Notes: generated by a model from the sequence alone, not told the origin. Counted from the first letter of the stretch, positions 17,996 to 26,348 are shown. The stretch is 38,223 nt of DNA from SIG223 sp964442785 (GCA_964442785.1 CAYTZW010000009.1:1-38223), one strand, 5' to 3'. Numbers and translations: made by a program.

Positions 17996-18001
17996 TATAA
18001 T
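17996..18001 (+). promoter_or_regulatory. -10 box of the membrane protein/rhodanese unit
   Basis: TATAAT within TTATATAATAC lies 23 nt before ATG 18025; no convincing -35 is visible. Confidence 0.45.
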
Positions 18002-18024
18002 ACTTTAAAAGGAATGGTGATTTT

Positions 18025-18672
18025 ATGGAAATGAAAAAGAAAATTCGTTTTAGTTTATTAATTTGTACAGGTTTACTCTTAGTGATTTTTGTCGTATCTT
18101 TGTTTAATCCTTTTAAAGACAATACTGTAAAAATTTATAAAGTTGAAAATTATCTAAGAATTGATATTACTGAAAAAGTAGGATATGATGAAGGAACAAA
18201 AAGCGTTAAAGATTATTTACAAATAAAAATAGCTAATATTTCTAATTATGATATTTATAATACAGAAATCGTTTTTGGAAATAAGTCTGAACGTTATTCA
18301 GAAAATAATCATATTTGGTTTCGAATTATAAAAATTGCTAAAGATGATACGATTACGATAAATTTTTATGAAGATACTTTGTATAGTATTAATAGTAAAG
18401 AGTCCACAAAAACTACTGCTACATATAATATTTCTTTTACTCCAGAAGATTCATCTTTTGATTTGCAAAAGTGTGCCAAAATAGGACACATAATTGTTGA
18501 TGAAGATGTTGAACCTAAAATTACGAGAATAAATGGTACTTACTGGACGATTGAAAAAACAATATTTGCTTCTTTGACATTTATTAGTGCCATTTCATTA
18601 GTTGTTTTACACATACATATATTGAAGAAAGAAAAAGAAGGAAGGAAAAAAATTGATGAAAAAAATAGCTAA
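18025..18672 (+). CDS. Bitopic membrane protein with an extracytoplasmic beta-rich domain
   Basis: I do not recognise this 215-residue protein. One hydrophobic helix (about 9-28, FSLLICTGLLLVIFVVSLF) follows MEMKKKIR, and a second (about 178-198, IFASLTFISAISLVVLHIHI) precedes a charged KKEKEGRKK tail. Between them lies a domain of about 145 residues rich in alternating polar and hydrophobic residues, probably beta-structured and outside the cell. AAAGGAATGGTG provides the SD for ATG 18025. It overlaps the rhodanese-like lipoprotein gene by 17 nt, so the two are co-translated and probably work together at the membrane surface. Confidence 0.8.
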   Translation: MEMKKKIRFSLLICTGLLLVIFVVSLFNPFKDNTVKIYKVENYLRIDITEKVGYDEGTKSVKDYLQIKIANISNYDIYNTEIVFGNKSERYSENNHIWFRIIKIAKDDTITINFYEDTLYSINSKESTKTTATYNISFTPEDSSFDLQKCAKIGHIIVDEDVEPKITRINGTYWTIEKTIFASLTFISAISLVVLHIHILKKEKEGRKKIDEKNS

Positions 18673-19327
18673 ATTTTTATTGGCATTTTTACTAATTATG
18701 CCTGTTTACGCTTGTGGTAAAGATAGTAGTAAACTTCCAAAAGCAAGTCCTGATAGTGAAAGTACTTTTGGAGTAGATAAAAACATTAACATTAAGACGA
18801 TAGATAAATATCTAAATAGGGAAGATACTGTTTATCGTGATATGAGAATGTTAGATGACCCTGCTAATTATTGTAATATAGGGGGAGATGCAAAATTATC
18901 AGGAACTATTAAAGGATTTGAAGTAGTTCCATATCCATATTTAGCAACGGTAACTGGTCTTCCTGAAGCTGTAGGTTTAGGATATACAGGAGAAACATTG
19001 TTCGCTTTGAATGAAAATGGAACTTATACCGCTAATTATGAAGAATCATTAATGATTATTGAAGATTTATTTCCACGTGATAAGAACATTATTTTGATGT
19101 GTGGTGGTGGCGGTTATGCAATGATGACCAAAAATTTATTAGTTTATTTAGGATATGATGCTTCTAAAATTTATAATATCGGTGGATATTGGGATTACAA
19201 AGGAAGCAATCAAGTAAAAGTAGATGTAACTTATGGAGATGGTTTCTCTAATTATTATGCTTTTCATCGCTTAAAATATCATATAATAGATTTCACTTAT
19301 CTAAATGAAATAACTGCTGAAAATTAA
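18656..19327 (+). CDS. Rhodanese-like domain lipoprotein
   Basis: A type II signal peptide (MKKIAKFLLAFLLIMPVYAC) ends at Cys20, so the 223-residue product should be lipid-anchored outside the membrane. The rest looks like a rhodanese domain: VYRDMR near its start, GTIKGFEVVPYP matching the GHIxGAxNxP strand-loop, DLFPRDKNIILMCGGGG with a single cysteine placed as the catalytic residue, then LLVYLGYDASKIYNIGGYW. The active loop begins CGGGGY rather than the common CRxGxR, so the donor may differ from thiosulfate. ATG 18656 has AAGGAAGG before it; a TTG at 18653 is less likely. It shares a unit with the membrane protein at 18025. Confidence 0.8.
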   Translation: MKKIAKFLLAFLLIMPVYACGKDSSKLPKASPDSESTFGVDKNINIKTIDKYLNREDTVYRDMRMLDDPANYCNIGGDAKLSGTIKGFEVVPYPYLATVTGLPEAVGLGYTGETLFALNENGTYTANYEESLMIIEDLFPRDKNIILMCGGGGYAMMTKNLLVYLGYDASKIYNIGGYWDYKGSNQVKVDVTYGDGFSNYYAFHRLKYHIIDFTYLNEITAEN

Positions 19328-19332
19328 TTGTC

Positions 19333-19341
19333 TTATCCACA
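19333..19341 (+). promoter_or_regulatory. Perfect DnaA-box consensus in an intergenic gap
   Basis: TTATCCACA matches the DnaA 9-mer exactly. It is single, with no AT-rich unwinding element or dnaA/dnaN nearby, so it is not an origin. It may bind DnaA or be chance. Confidence 0.4.
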
Positions 19342-19404
19342 TTTTCACTTCTTAGTATTTATCAAATTTAACAAATATTTAATAATTACTGCAAGGTGAT
19401 TTTT

Positions 19405-19884
19405 ATGAATGAGATTGACCAAAAAATAAGTCTAGTGAATGATAATGTGGTAACTATTTTATCAACTTGGAATAATGATAAAAGTACAATTTATGATAAG
19501 GCACAGCTTTTAAAAGAATTAGTTGATGCTATAGCAGAATATTGTTATGTTGAAAAAGGAAAAAAATATAGTAAAGAAAGAATTAAATTTAATATTATAG
19601 TTACTAATAATGTTGATTTATTAAAAGATATTGCGGTAATCGAAAAAAACTCTACTGGTAGAGAAATATTGATTTTTGAAGAAGACTTACAAAAAAAATA
19701 TGAATTTTCTCAAATAATGACCAATTTTGTTGCTAAATTGTTTTCCATTGTTTCAAAAGGTATGTCTAAACCAAATCAATATTTTATCTTAAATGATGTA
19801 AAAAGTTTACCAAATATTGATAAAGAACTTCAAAGAATATATAGTAGTTTTGATAAAAATGGTAATGTTAAAAGAACCTATTGA
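19405..19884 (+). CDS. Hypothetical cytosolic protein
   Basis: I do not recognise this 159-residue protein. It is soluble, without signal peptide or membrane helix. It seems helical at the start (KAQLLKELVDAIAEYCYV), then a short alpha/beta middle with FNIIVTNNVDLLKDIAVIEK and GREILIFEE, then helices to the C-terminus. GCAAGGTGATTTTT before ATG 19405 is the SD; an in-frame GTG at 19396 overlaps it. It follows the rhodanese gene after 77 nt without a clear promoter or terminator between, so it may be part of that operon. Its stop codon lies in the loop of the following terminator. Confidence 0.75.
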   Translation: MNEIDQKISLVNDNVVTILSTWNNDKSTIYDKAQLLKELVDAIAEYCYVEKGKKYSKERIKFNIIVTNNVDLLKDIAVIEKNSTGREILIFEEDLQKKYEFSQIMTNFVAKLFSIVSKGMSKPNQYFILNDVKSLPNIDKELQRIYSSFDKNGNVKRTY

Positions 19885-19896
19885 GGTTCTTTTTTT
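19870..19896 (+). terminator. Terminator with the stop codon in its loop
   Basis: AAAGAACC (19871-19878) pairs with GGTTCT plus T (19885-19892) around TATTGA, which contains the TGA stop, then a T-run. Confidence 0.85.
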
Positions 19897-19999
19897 GTAC
19901 CTTTTTAAAAATAATTAACGTACAATAAAATTCAAATTAAAAATATCAAATTGTTTGCTAATTTATAAACAATTAGCTAAAATTGAATTGGTGATAAAA

Positions 20000-20911
20000 G
20001 TGAATGAATTGCTTGAAGAATATGGAAGATATCTTTTAGTTGAAAGGGGATTATCTTTAAATACCTATAAAGGCTATTTATCTGATTTAAAGAAATTTAA
20101 AGTTTTTTTGATAAATAACAATATTTCTTCTTTTGAAGAAGTTACTAAAAAAGATATTACTTCTTACCTTGAATATTTGAGTGATAATGTTCAATCTATT
20201 TCTATCAATCGTCAATTAGTTTCTTTAAGAAATTTTTATCTTTTTTTGTTAGTGGAAGAAAAAATTAAAATCAATCCTTGTGAAACTATTTCTAATCCTA
20301 AAATTAATAAAAAAATTCCTTCTGTTTTAAGTTTGGAAGAAATTTTAGCTATGATAAATGTAATAAAAGATGATATCTATGGAAAAAGAGATAAAGCGAT
20401 GTTAACTTTAATGTATAGTTGTGGTCTTCGTGTAGGGGAATTAGTTAGTCTTAAAGTTAGTGATTTGTATTTCCAAGAAGCTCTTATTAAATGCAAGGGA
20501 AAAGGAAGTAAGGAAAGAATTATTCCTGTCAATGATTATGCAATTCAAATACTTACTGAATATCTTTCTTTTTCTCGAAAGGAATTACTCAAAGATAAAA
20601 AAAGTTCTTCATATTTATTCTTAAATAAAAATGGTAATCCTCTTTCAAGAGTTTATTTTTGGAAACTAATTAAAAATTATGCTTTGAAAGCAGGTATAAA
20701 AAAGGAAATTTATCCTCATACTTTAAGACATTCTTTTGCTACTCATCTATTAGAAAATGGGGCTAATTTAAGGATTATTCAAACTTTGTTAGGACACGAA
20801 AATATCACGACCACTCAAGTTTATACACATATTTCTTCGGCTTCTTTACAAGAAAATTATCAAAAGTATCATAATAAAATTAAGCCTTTAAATTCACAAA
20901 ATAAAAAATAA
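20000..20911 (+). CDS. xerD: Tyrosine recombinase XerD-like
   Basis: This tyrosine recombinase should act at the chromosome dif site to resolve dimers. From GTG 20000 it has 303 residues, close to XerC/XerD (about 298). The N-terminal SAM-like core-binding domain runs to about 105. The catalytic set is complete: Arg in SCGLRVGELVSL (about 143), Lys in GKGSKERIIPV (about 170), HTLRHSFATHLLENGA (about 239-254), LGHENITTTQVYTH with the second His and the nucleophilic Tyr (about 275). I chose GTG 20000 because TTGGTG precedes it at 6 nt and the protein then starts like other Xer proteins; the ATG-like start at 19955 adds an atypical extension. XerD over XerC is favoured by the LVERGLSxNTxxxY opening, but is not certain. 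Confidence 0.9.
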   Translation: MNELLEEYGRYLLVERGLSLNTYKGYLSDLKKFKVFLINNNISSFEEVTKKDITSYLEYLSDNVQSISINRQLVSLRNFYLFLLVEEKIKINPCETISNPKINKKIPSVLSLEEILAMINVIKDDIYGKRDKAMLTLMYSCGLRVGELVSLKVSDLYFQEALIKCKGKGSKERIIPVNDYAIQILTEYLSFSRKELLKDKKSSSYLFLNKNGNPLSRVYFWKLIKNYALKAGIKKEIYPHTLRHSFATHLLENGANLRIIQTLLGHENITTTQVYTHISSASLQENYQKYHNKIKPLNSQNKK

Positions 20912-20948
20912 TTGTAAAAGTCTTGAAATTTTGATTTTATGGTGTTAA

Positions 20949-20954
20949 TATAAT
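20949..20954 (+). promoter_or_regulatory. -10 box of tRNA-Arg(UCU)
   Basis: TATAAT lies 7 nt before the mature tRNA 5' end. The best -35-like element (TTGAAA, 20923) is 20 nt away, so the promoter is weak or the tRNA also relies on xerD read-through. Confidence 0.4.
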
Positions 20955-20961
20955 GGTACGT

Positions 20962-21038
<77 letters not shown>

Positions 21039-21063
21039 TTTTTTTATTTAGAGAGGTTTTTTT

Positions 21064-21900
21064 ATGGAAGAAAAAGAACTTTTAATGAATGCAAATATAC
21101 TTTTTGATAGTAAAAAATATAATGAATTAATTGAATTAGTAGATGATAATCGTTCTGCTATTCAAAAAAAATATCACGAGTTTAATATTTTATATATTAG
21201 GTCTTTATGCGAATTAAAACAATTTGATAAAGCTTTAAATATTTTAGATGAAGAATTAGCAATGCCTTATATTCCTATGGAATATGACCAAATATATAGG
21301 ACTATAGTTCAAGAAGTTGCCCAAGAAGTAGCCCCTGAATATAAACCCCCTCAAATGAGTGAAGATGAAATCAAAGAACTTTTAAATAAACGACCTATTG
21401 ATGAAAAGTTTTTAGATGCAGCTATAAGTTTAAAAGAGAAAAATATTCGTAATTATTTAGAGGAAATAAAAAATATTATTAGTGATAGTTCAATTCCTAA
21501 TGTTTGTAAAGTAGTTTTACTTATGGGCTTAAAAGGACAAGAAGTTTCTTTAGATTTAGATTTTGTTTCTCCTAGAGGAAATAAAAAAATCAATTCTCTT
21601 GATTATGTATTACCTTTAGATAAGGAGTATGAAATTATTTTTGAAGCATATAAGATGATTAATGATTTATCTAAGGATTATAACTTTAAAGAATGTATGA
21701 AAATAGTTGCTACTGGAATTGCCATTTCTTTTATGCCTTTTGAAGTTGAAAAGGAAGAAGTTAATGAACTTGTAGCGGCTTGTTATTATAGGACTTGTGA
21801 AATGTTATCAATGCCAATAAGTTTTGATAAATTGTTAGAAAAATTTCCTCTTATTGATAAAGAGAAAACTCAATATTTTATTGATGTAGTTATTGATTAG
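21064..21900 (+). CDS. Helical, TPR-like protein of unknown function
   Basis: The 278-residue product is soluble and almost entirely helical by eye. The first 85 residues look like degenerate tetratricopeptide helices (ANILFDSKKYNELIELVDD, then FNILYIRSLCELKQFDKAL). A linker with PEYKPPQMSEDEI follows and then further helices (about 110-278). It may belong to one of the TPR-like DUF families of Bacilli and Mollicutes, but I cannot name it with confidence. The SD AGAGAGG lies before ATG 21064, 25 nt after the tRNA, so the tRNA and the mRNA may come from one precursor. A weak hairpin follows the gene. Confidence 0.75.
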   Translation: MEEKELLMNANILFDSKKYNELIELVDDNRSAIQKKYHEFNILYIRSLCELKQFDKALNILDEELAMPYIPMEYDQIYRTIVQEVAQEVAPEYKPPQMSEDEIKELLNKRPIDEKFLDAAISLKEKNIRNYLEEIKNIISDSSIPNVCKVVLLMGLKGQEVSLDLDFVSPRGNKKINSLDYVLPLDKEYEIIFEAYKMINDLSKDYNFKECMKIVATGIAISFMPFEVEKEEVNELVAACYYRTCEMLSMPISFDKLLEKFPLIDKEKTQYFIDVVID

Positions 21901-21911
21901 AAAGATGATTG

Positions 21912-21942
21912 AAAGAGCAAAGAATTTTCTTTTGTTCTTTTT
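21912..21942 (+). terminator. Weak terminator after the TPR-like gene
   Basis: AAAGAGCAAA (21912-21921) pairs with TTTGTTCTTT (21931-21940, with a G-U pair) around a 9-nt loop, then TT. The T-run is short. Confidence 0.5.
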
Positions 21943-21960
21943 AATTGCTTATTATATAAT
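21932..21960 (+). promoter_or_regulatory. Promoter of the apbE-like gene
   Basis: TTGTTC (21932-21937), 17-nt spacer, TATAAT (21955-21960). The -35 lies in the 3' arm of the preceding hairpin, so ending one unit and starting the next use the same bases. Confidence 0.6.
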
Positions 21961-21977
21961 ACTAAAAAGGTGAGATA

Positions 21978-23213
21978 ATGAGAAAATTTACTTCAAAATC
22001 AATTTCTATGTTTATTTTGTTTTTTACTATTTTATCAGGGTGTAAAAAAGAAGAAGTCAGTAATAGACCTTTTTCTAAAACTGTATATGATGTTTATAAT
22101 ACCTATGTTACATTAAGCGTTTATAACGAAAATAAACTTAATAATATTTTTTCTAATTTTGAAAAGGAAGCAAGGAAATTACATAATGAATTAGATAGAG
22201 ATAGTTTAGATAGTGAATTAGCTAAAGTTAATGCTGTCTATGGTTTAGGTGAAAAGATTAAAGTTAGCGATGATTTATTTGAAATTCTTTCTTTATCTTT
22301 AGATATGTTTGAATTAACAGAAGGATTTTTTAATCCTGCTTTAGGTTCTTTGATAGATATTTGGGAAGATAAGTTTCAATATTTTGAATATAGCATTGAT
22401 AATTTGCCAATTAATAATGATCCTAGTCTTGAAAGGATAGAAGCATCTTTAAAATGTGTTCCAACCTATCAAGAATTAAAAGAAATATTGATATTGAATA
22501 AAGATACAAAAGAAATTACTTTTTTTCCTTTAGATCGTTGTAATGATAAAGTTATTATTAGTTTAGGAGCGATTGGTAAAGGTTTTGCTATGGATAAATT
22601 AAAAAGTTTTTATTTAAGGAAAAGCAAAAATATTCCAGCGATGATTAATGGTGGTAGTAGTTCTTTGTTAACAATAGGTAAAAATCCACTTCAAAGGAAA
22701 GATAAAAATGGAAATTATAATTCATATTGGAATATTGGAGTTACTGCTCCTTATCCATATCAATATGAAAATCTACTTATTTATCAAGGAATTGGAGATT
22801 TATCGGTTTCTACATCAGGAAATACTGTTCAATATTTTTATTTGGTTGATGATGATAAAAATTATATTTATGATGATAGTCAAAATCCAATAAGGAGAAC
22901 TCATATTCTTAATCCTTTTACAGGTTATTCAGAAAGTTATTATGATAATATCACTTTGATTAGTAATAATGCTTCTGCTGCTGTTTTAGATGCTTTAACA
23001 ACGGCTCTTTATAATGTTGAAAATAAAGAAATAGTAACAAGAATTATAAATAAAGTAAAAGATAAATATAGCATTAATTTTGATTTTTGCTTTTCCAAAT
23101 TAGTCAAAGTTGATAATAGTTATAAAATTGAAGTTTTTATAAATGAAGATATGGAAAATAAATCATATAATTGGTTAGAAAATCTAATTTTAAAGAAAAC
23201 TGTTTTGCGTTAA
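21978..23213 (+). CDS. apbE: FAD:protein FMN transferase lipoprotein (ApbE family)
   Basis: ApbE enzymes move FMN from FAD to a Thr or Ser of exported or membrane proteins, using Mg2+. The signal peptide ends in the lipobox LSGC (Cys22), so it is lipid-anchored outside. Family motifs appear in order: SLGAIGKGFAMDKLK (about 195-209), NGGSSSLLTIG (about 219-229), SVSTSGNTVQYFY (about 274-286), RRTHILNPFTGYSES (about 305-319) and AAVLDALTTALY (about 334-345), the last carrying the metal-binding Asp. The length of 411 is a little above the family norm; an insert near 130-185 may account for it. No flavinylated target with a DxxSG[AS]T-type motif is encoded nearby, so the substrate is unknown. Confidence 0.92.
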   Translation: MRKFTSKSISMFILFFTILSGCKKEEVSNRPFSKTVYDVYNTYVTLSVYNENKLNNIFSNFEKEARKLHNELDRDSLDSELAKVNAVYGLGEKIKVSDDLFEILSLSLDMFELTEGFFNPALGSLIDIWEDKFQYFEYSIDNLPINNDPSLERIEASLKCVPTYQELKEILILNKDTKEITFFPLDRCNDKVIISLGAIGKGFAMDKLKSFYLRKSKNIPAMINGGSSSLLTIGKNPLQRKDKNGNYNSYWNIGVTAPYPYQYENLLIYQGIGDLSVSTSGNTVQYFYLVDDDKNYIYDDSQNPIRRTHILNPFTGYSESYYDNITLISNNASAAVLDALTTALYNVENKEIVTRIINKVKDKYSINFDFCFSKLVKVDNSYKIEVFINEDMENKSYNWLENLILKKTVLR

Positions 23214-23262
23214 ACTTTTCAACAAAATTATAGTATTGAATAGAACAAATAATGATAAATGA

Positions 23263-23268
23263 TATAAT
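23263..23268 (+). promoter_or_regulatory. -10 box of the 336-residue unknown
   Basis: TATAAT in GATATAATAC lies 19 nt before ATG 23288; no -35 at standard spacing. The AAAGGA SD starts only 7 nt after the hexamer. Confidence 0.45.
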
Positions 23269-23287
23269 ACGACAAAGGAATGATAAT

Positions 23288-24298
23288 ATGAATCAAAAAT
23301 TATTAAAAAGTTTTTTGTCGTTATTGAAAGAGTTGGAAAGTGGTGAAGTTGTTTTGTGTTCTAAACAAGAAGATAAAAGATTTCCTCAGCCTGTGAAAAT
23401 GTTTTGTGATATTCAAGATAAAAATTTGATTTTTAATAATGTAAAAGATGAAAATATTCCTGTTTTAAAAATAAATGATTTAGAAATTTTTATGAAATAT
23501 TATGAAGAATTAATAGAAATAAGGTCTTCTTTTTATCATAAATTAGAAACTCATTTTTCAAAGCAAACTCATCAAAAAATAATGATGTATACGATTTTTT
23601 CTTCGATGACTGAGAATGATTTTGAAAATCCTTTGAAGTTTATCAAAGATAGGATTAAGGCTTATCAAAATCCTTTATTGCCAAATGGTAAAACTATTCC
23701 TATAGCCACGACGATTATAAATGGAAATATGGAAAACTTAAATATAAGGAGAATTAAAACAAATCCAAATTGTGAAACTCCATATGCTTATCAACTAATA
23801 TTAAATGATTATTATTTTCCTTTTGTCTATGCTGATGTTGTTGATAATCGTTTGATTGTTCGGGCAATTCAAAGATTTAAAGGCTTTAATGAGGAAAAGA
23901 ATGCTAAGATAATTGAAAGATATTTCAAAGATTATCTTCCTAAGACAAAAGATAAAAGTTTAAGGAATATAACTCCTAGTTTTGTTCTTGCTTTAGATTT
24001 ATTTTTAGAAAGTGCTAAAAAATTGACTAATGGTAAAATAGATTATTTAGAAATTCCTACTTATTGTCCTATTTTATCTAAAACAAGAGAAAATATTATT
24101 AAAAATAGTGAAGTTATTGATGATATTAATTATCGAACTACTAATAAGTTGTTATATACTGCTTTACGAATGGAAGATTACAAAGAAGAATATGAAGTTG
24201 TTGATTATGGAGATATAGGTTCTTATTTAAAAATAAAGATTAATCATAAAGAAAAAATAAGAGAGTTAGAGCCATATCAAGAGCCTAAAAAAAGATAA
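23288..24298 (+). CDS. Hypothetical protein, unrecognised
   Basis: I do not recognise this 336-residue protein. It has no signal peptide or membrane helix and should be cytosolic. It begins with a helix (QKLLKSFLSLLKELESG), continues with alternating short strands and helices, and has a YQLILNDYYFPFVYADVVDNRLIVRAIQRF segment that looks beta-rich. The C-terminus is charged (EPYQEPKKR). AAAGGAATGATAAT provides the SD for ATG 23288; the longer in-frame start at 23252 precedes the -10 box and is rejected. It lies between ApbE and a polytopic membrane protein, each with its own promoter-like -10, so a shared role is not implied. Confidence 0.75.
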   Translation: MNQKLLKSFLSLLKELESGEVVLCSKQEDKRFPQPVKMFCDIQDKNLIFNNVKDENIPVLKINDLEIFMKYYEELIEIRSSFYHKLETHFSKQTHQKIMMYTIFSSMTENDFENPLKFIKDRIKAYQNPLLPNGKTIPIATTIINGNMENLNIRRIKTNPNCETPYAYQLILNDYYFPFVYADVVDNRLIVRAIQRFKGFNEEKNAKIIERYFKDYLPKTKDKSLRNITPSFVLALDLFLESAKKLTNGKIDYLEIPTYCPILSKTRENIIKNSEVIDDINYRTTNKLLYTALRMEDYKEEYEVVDYGDIGSYLKIKINHKEKIRELEPYQEPKKR

Positions 24299-24333
24299 TT
24301 CTCAACAGTTTCTTAAAAAATATTTTAAAAACT

Positions 24334-24361
24334 AGTAAATTATTGTTATTTACTATATAAT
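24334..24361 (+). promoter_or_regulatory. -10 box with a 7-bp inverted repeat in the spacer
   Basis: AGTAAAT (24334-24340) and ATTTACT (24348-24354) are exact inverted repeats directly upstream of TATAAT (24356-24361). A repressor bound here would block polymerase. The start codon at 24378 is only 16 nt from the hexamer. Confidence 0.45.
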
Positions 24362-24377
24362 GTGGAAGGTGATTTTA

Positions 24378-25016
24378 ATGAAAAAAACAAAACAAATTGA
24401 ATGGATTTTACCATTAATATTTTCTTTGATTTCCGTTGCGGGAATTTTTGCACTTTTAGAACTTGAAAAGCCAGCTGGAATTTTTGCTTGTTGTGTATCT
24501 ATAGTTATCGTTTGGGCTCCGTATTTAGTAACTAGATTTACTCCTATTCGAGTTCCTACTATTTTACAAGTATTAATAGTTATTCACGCTTTTCTAGGAG
24601 CTTGTTTAGGATCAGGATTAGACTTTTTCTATACTATTTCTTTTTGGGATATTTTATTACATACTTGGTCTGGATTTTTATGTTGTCTAGCTTCTCTTTG
24701 GATTTTAAGTGTTTTAAAAGAAAAAATGGGCATTTTTGGAACTATCGTTTTCGCGGTTGCTTTTTCTTCTATGATTGGTATGTGTTGGGAAATTTATGAA
24801 TTCTGTGCGGATTCTATTGTAACGGGGTCTAATATGCAAAAGTTTATGACTGAAGATGGAATTGCTTTTATTGGTAGAGCTGCTCTTGCTGATACAATGG
24901 AAGATATGATTTGTAATTTTGTTGGTTCAATAGTTTTTGCGATTGCTTATATTTTGGACTATTATTTTAATAAATCAAAAATTATTACGGTTATTGAAAA
25001 AGATTTTTCTAACTAG
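24378..25016 (+). CDS. Six-helix membrane protein, YjdF/DUF2238-like
   Basis: This is a 212-residue integral membrane protein with about six hydrophobic helices. It contains the polar motif set seen in YjdF/DUF2238-type proteins: FWDILLHTWSGF in the fourth helix, GMCWEIYEFCAD after the fifth, and DTMEDMICNFVGS before the sixth. The role of that family is unknown. GGAAGGTG before ATG 24378 is the SD; the in-frame ATG at 24360 would lie within the -10 box. It has its own promoter and no evident terminator before the tig promoter. Confidence 0.75.
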   Translation: MKKTKQIEWILPLIFSLISVAGIFALLELEKPAGIFACCVSIVIVWAPYLVTRFTPIRVPTILQVLIVIHAFLGACLGSGLDFFYTISFWDILLHTWSGFLCCLASLWILSVLKEKMGIFGTIVFAVAFSSMIGMCWEIYEFCADSIVTGSNMQKFMTEDGIAFIGRAALADTMEDMICNFVGSIVFAIAYILDYYFNKSKIITVIEKDFSN

Positions 25017-25032
25017 TTTTAAAAATTTGTAG

Positions 25033-25038
25033 TATAAT
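25033..25038 (+). promoter_or_regulatory. -10 box of tig
   Basis: TATAAT in GTAGTATAATAA lies 29 nt before ATG 25068; the -35 region is not consensus. Confidence 0.45.
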
Positions 25039-25067
25039 AAAGAAGTTAAATATTTGTGGAGGATTAT

Positions 25068-26348
25068 ATGAAAGTAGAAACAAAAAATTTAGTAGCTTCA
25101 AAATATGAAGTTAATGTAACAATGGAAGGAACTGAATGGACTAGTGAAATTGATAAAGCATTCAATAAACTAGCTAAAAATGTTTCCGTTCCAGGATTTA
25201 GAAAAGGAAAAGCTCCTAAGGAATTAGTTAAAAAACATTTATCAGAGCAAAAAATTTATAGTGAAGCAATAGACTCTGCTATGCAAGTAGCTTACCAAAA
25301 AGCATTAGAAGAATCAAAATTGAATCCTATTATTAGACCAAGTGTTGAAGTAAAAGATTTTAGTGAAGATCATTTTGTAGTCAACTTTGTTGTTACTACT
25401 GCACCTAGTGTTAATTTAGGACAATATAAAGATTTAACTATTGAAAAAGAAGAAATAACTGTTAATGAAGAAGAATTAAATAATGCTTTAAGAAGTGTTC
25501 AAGAAAGAAATGCTGAATTAAGTATGATTACTGATAGAGCAGTAGAAAATGGCGATATTGTCAATATTGATTTTACAGGATATGTAGACAATAAAGCTTT
25601 TGAAGGTGGAAGTGCTAAAGGTTATAGTTTAACTATTGGTTCAAATACTTTTATTGCTGGATTTGAAGAACAAATTATTGGTATGAAAGTAGGAGAAGAA
25701 AAAGACATTTTTGTTGTTTTCCCTGAAAATTATGTTCCTGAATTAGCAGGTAAAAATGCAACATTTAAGATTAAATTAAATGAAATTAGAGTAAAAGTTT
25801 TACCTGAAATTGACGATTCTTTAGCTTTAGATGCTGATATTGAAAATGTTTCAACATTAGAAGAATTAAAAAATCATTTAACAGAAGATATTAAAAAATC
25901 TAAACAACAACAACAAGACCAAAAACAATTCCAAGAATTAATTAATAAAATAGTAGAAAATGCGACTTTAGAAGTTGCTGATACTTTAGTTAATGCTCAA
26001 ATTGATTATAAAGTTGATGGATTAAAGAAACAAATTGAACAAAATGGAATAACTTTTGAACAATATTTACAAATGACTAACAGCAATGAAGAAAAATTAA
26101 GAGAATCTTTAGTTAATGATGCGACTAAATCTGTAAAAACAACTTTTGTTGTTGAAGAAATTATTAAAAATGAAAACTTAAATGTAACAAGTGAAGAATT
26201 AGAAGCTGAAGTAACTAAATTAGCAAATCAATATAATGTACCTGTTGATGAATTTAAAGGAAAAATCAAAGATCAATTAGATTATTTATATTATTCATTA
26301 AGAGATAAAAAGTTATATGATTTCTTAAAAGAAAACAATAAATTTTAA
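25068..26348 (+). CDS. tig: Trigger factor
   Basis: Trigger factor is the ribosome-bound chaperone and prolyl isomerase that first meets nascent chains. The 426 residues match the family length. The ribosome-docking signature GFRKGKAPKE is at about 43-52. The FKBP-type isomerase domain (about 150-240) contains NGDIVNIDFTGYVDNKAFEG and IGMKVGEEKDIFVVFPENY. The helical chaperone arms with a glutamine-rich stretch (KQQQQDQKQFQE) form the C-terminal part. GTGGAGGA is a strong SD for ATG 25068. The order tig then lon is close to Bacillus tig-clpX-lonB-lonA, with clpX and lonB missing. Confidence 0.96.
   Translation: MKVETKNLVASKYEVNVTMEGTEWTSEIDKAFNKLAKNVSVPGFRKGKAPKELVKKHLSEQKIYSEAIDSAMQVAYQKALEESKLNPIIRPSVEVKDFSEDHFVVNFVVTTAPSVNLGQYKDLTIEKEEITVNEEELNNALRSVQERNAELSMITDRAVENGDIVNIDFTGYVDNKAFEGGSAKGYSLTIGSNTFIAGFEEQIIGMKVGEEKDIFVVFPENYVPELAGKNATFKIKLNEIRVKVLPEIDDSLALDADIENVSTLEELKNHLTEDIKKSKQQQQDQKQFQELINKIVENATLEVADTLVNAQIDYKVDGLKKQIEQNGITFEQYLQMTNSNEEKLRESLVNDATKSVKTTFVVEEIIKNENLNVTSEELEAEVTKLANQYNVPVDEFKGKIKDQLDYLYYSLRDKKLYDFLKENNKF

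Noticed and set aside
19333..19404. Replication origin
   Set aside because: Only one DnaA box, no cluster, no AT-rich unwinding region and no dnaA or dnaN nearby.
20000..20911. Prophage or island integrase next to a tRNA gene
   Set aside because: The protein has Xer length and motifs, no other mobile genes are near, and no repeat of the tRNA 3' end was seen as an att site.
22708..22893. Alternate-frame open stretch within apbE
   Set aside because: It lies wholly inside a well-supported gene and has low-complexity composition.
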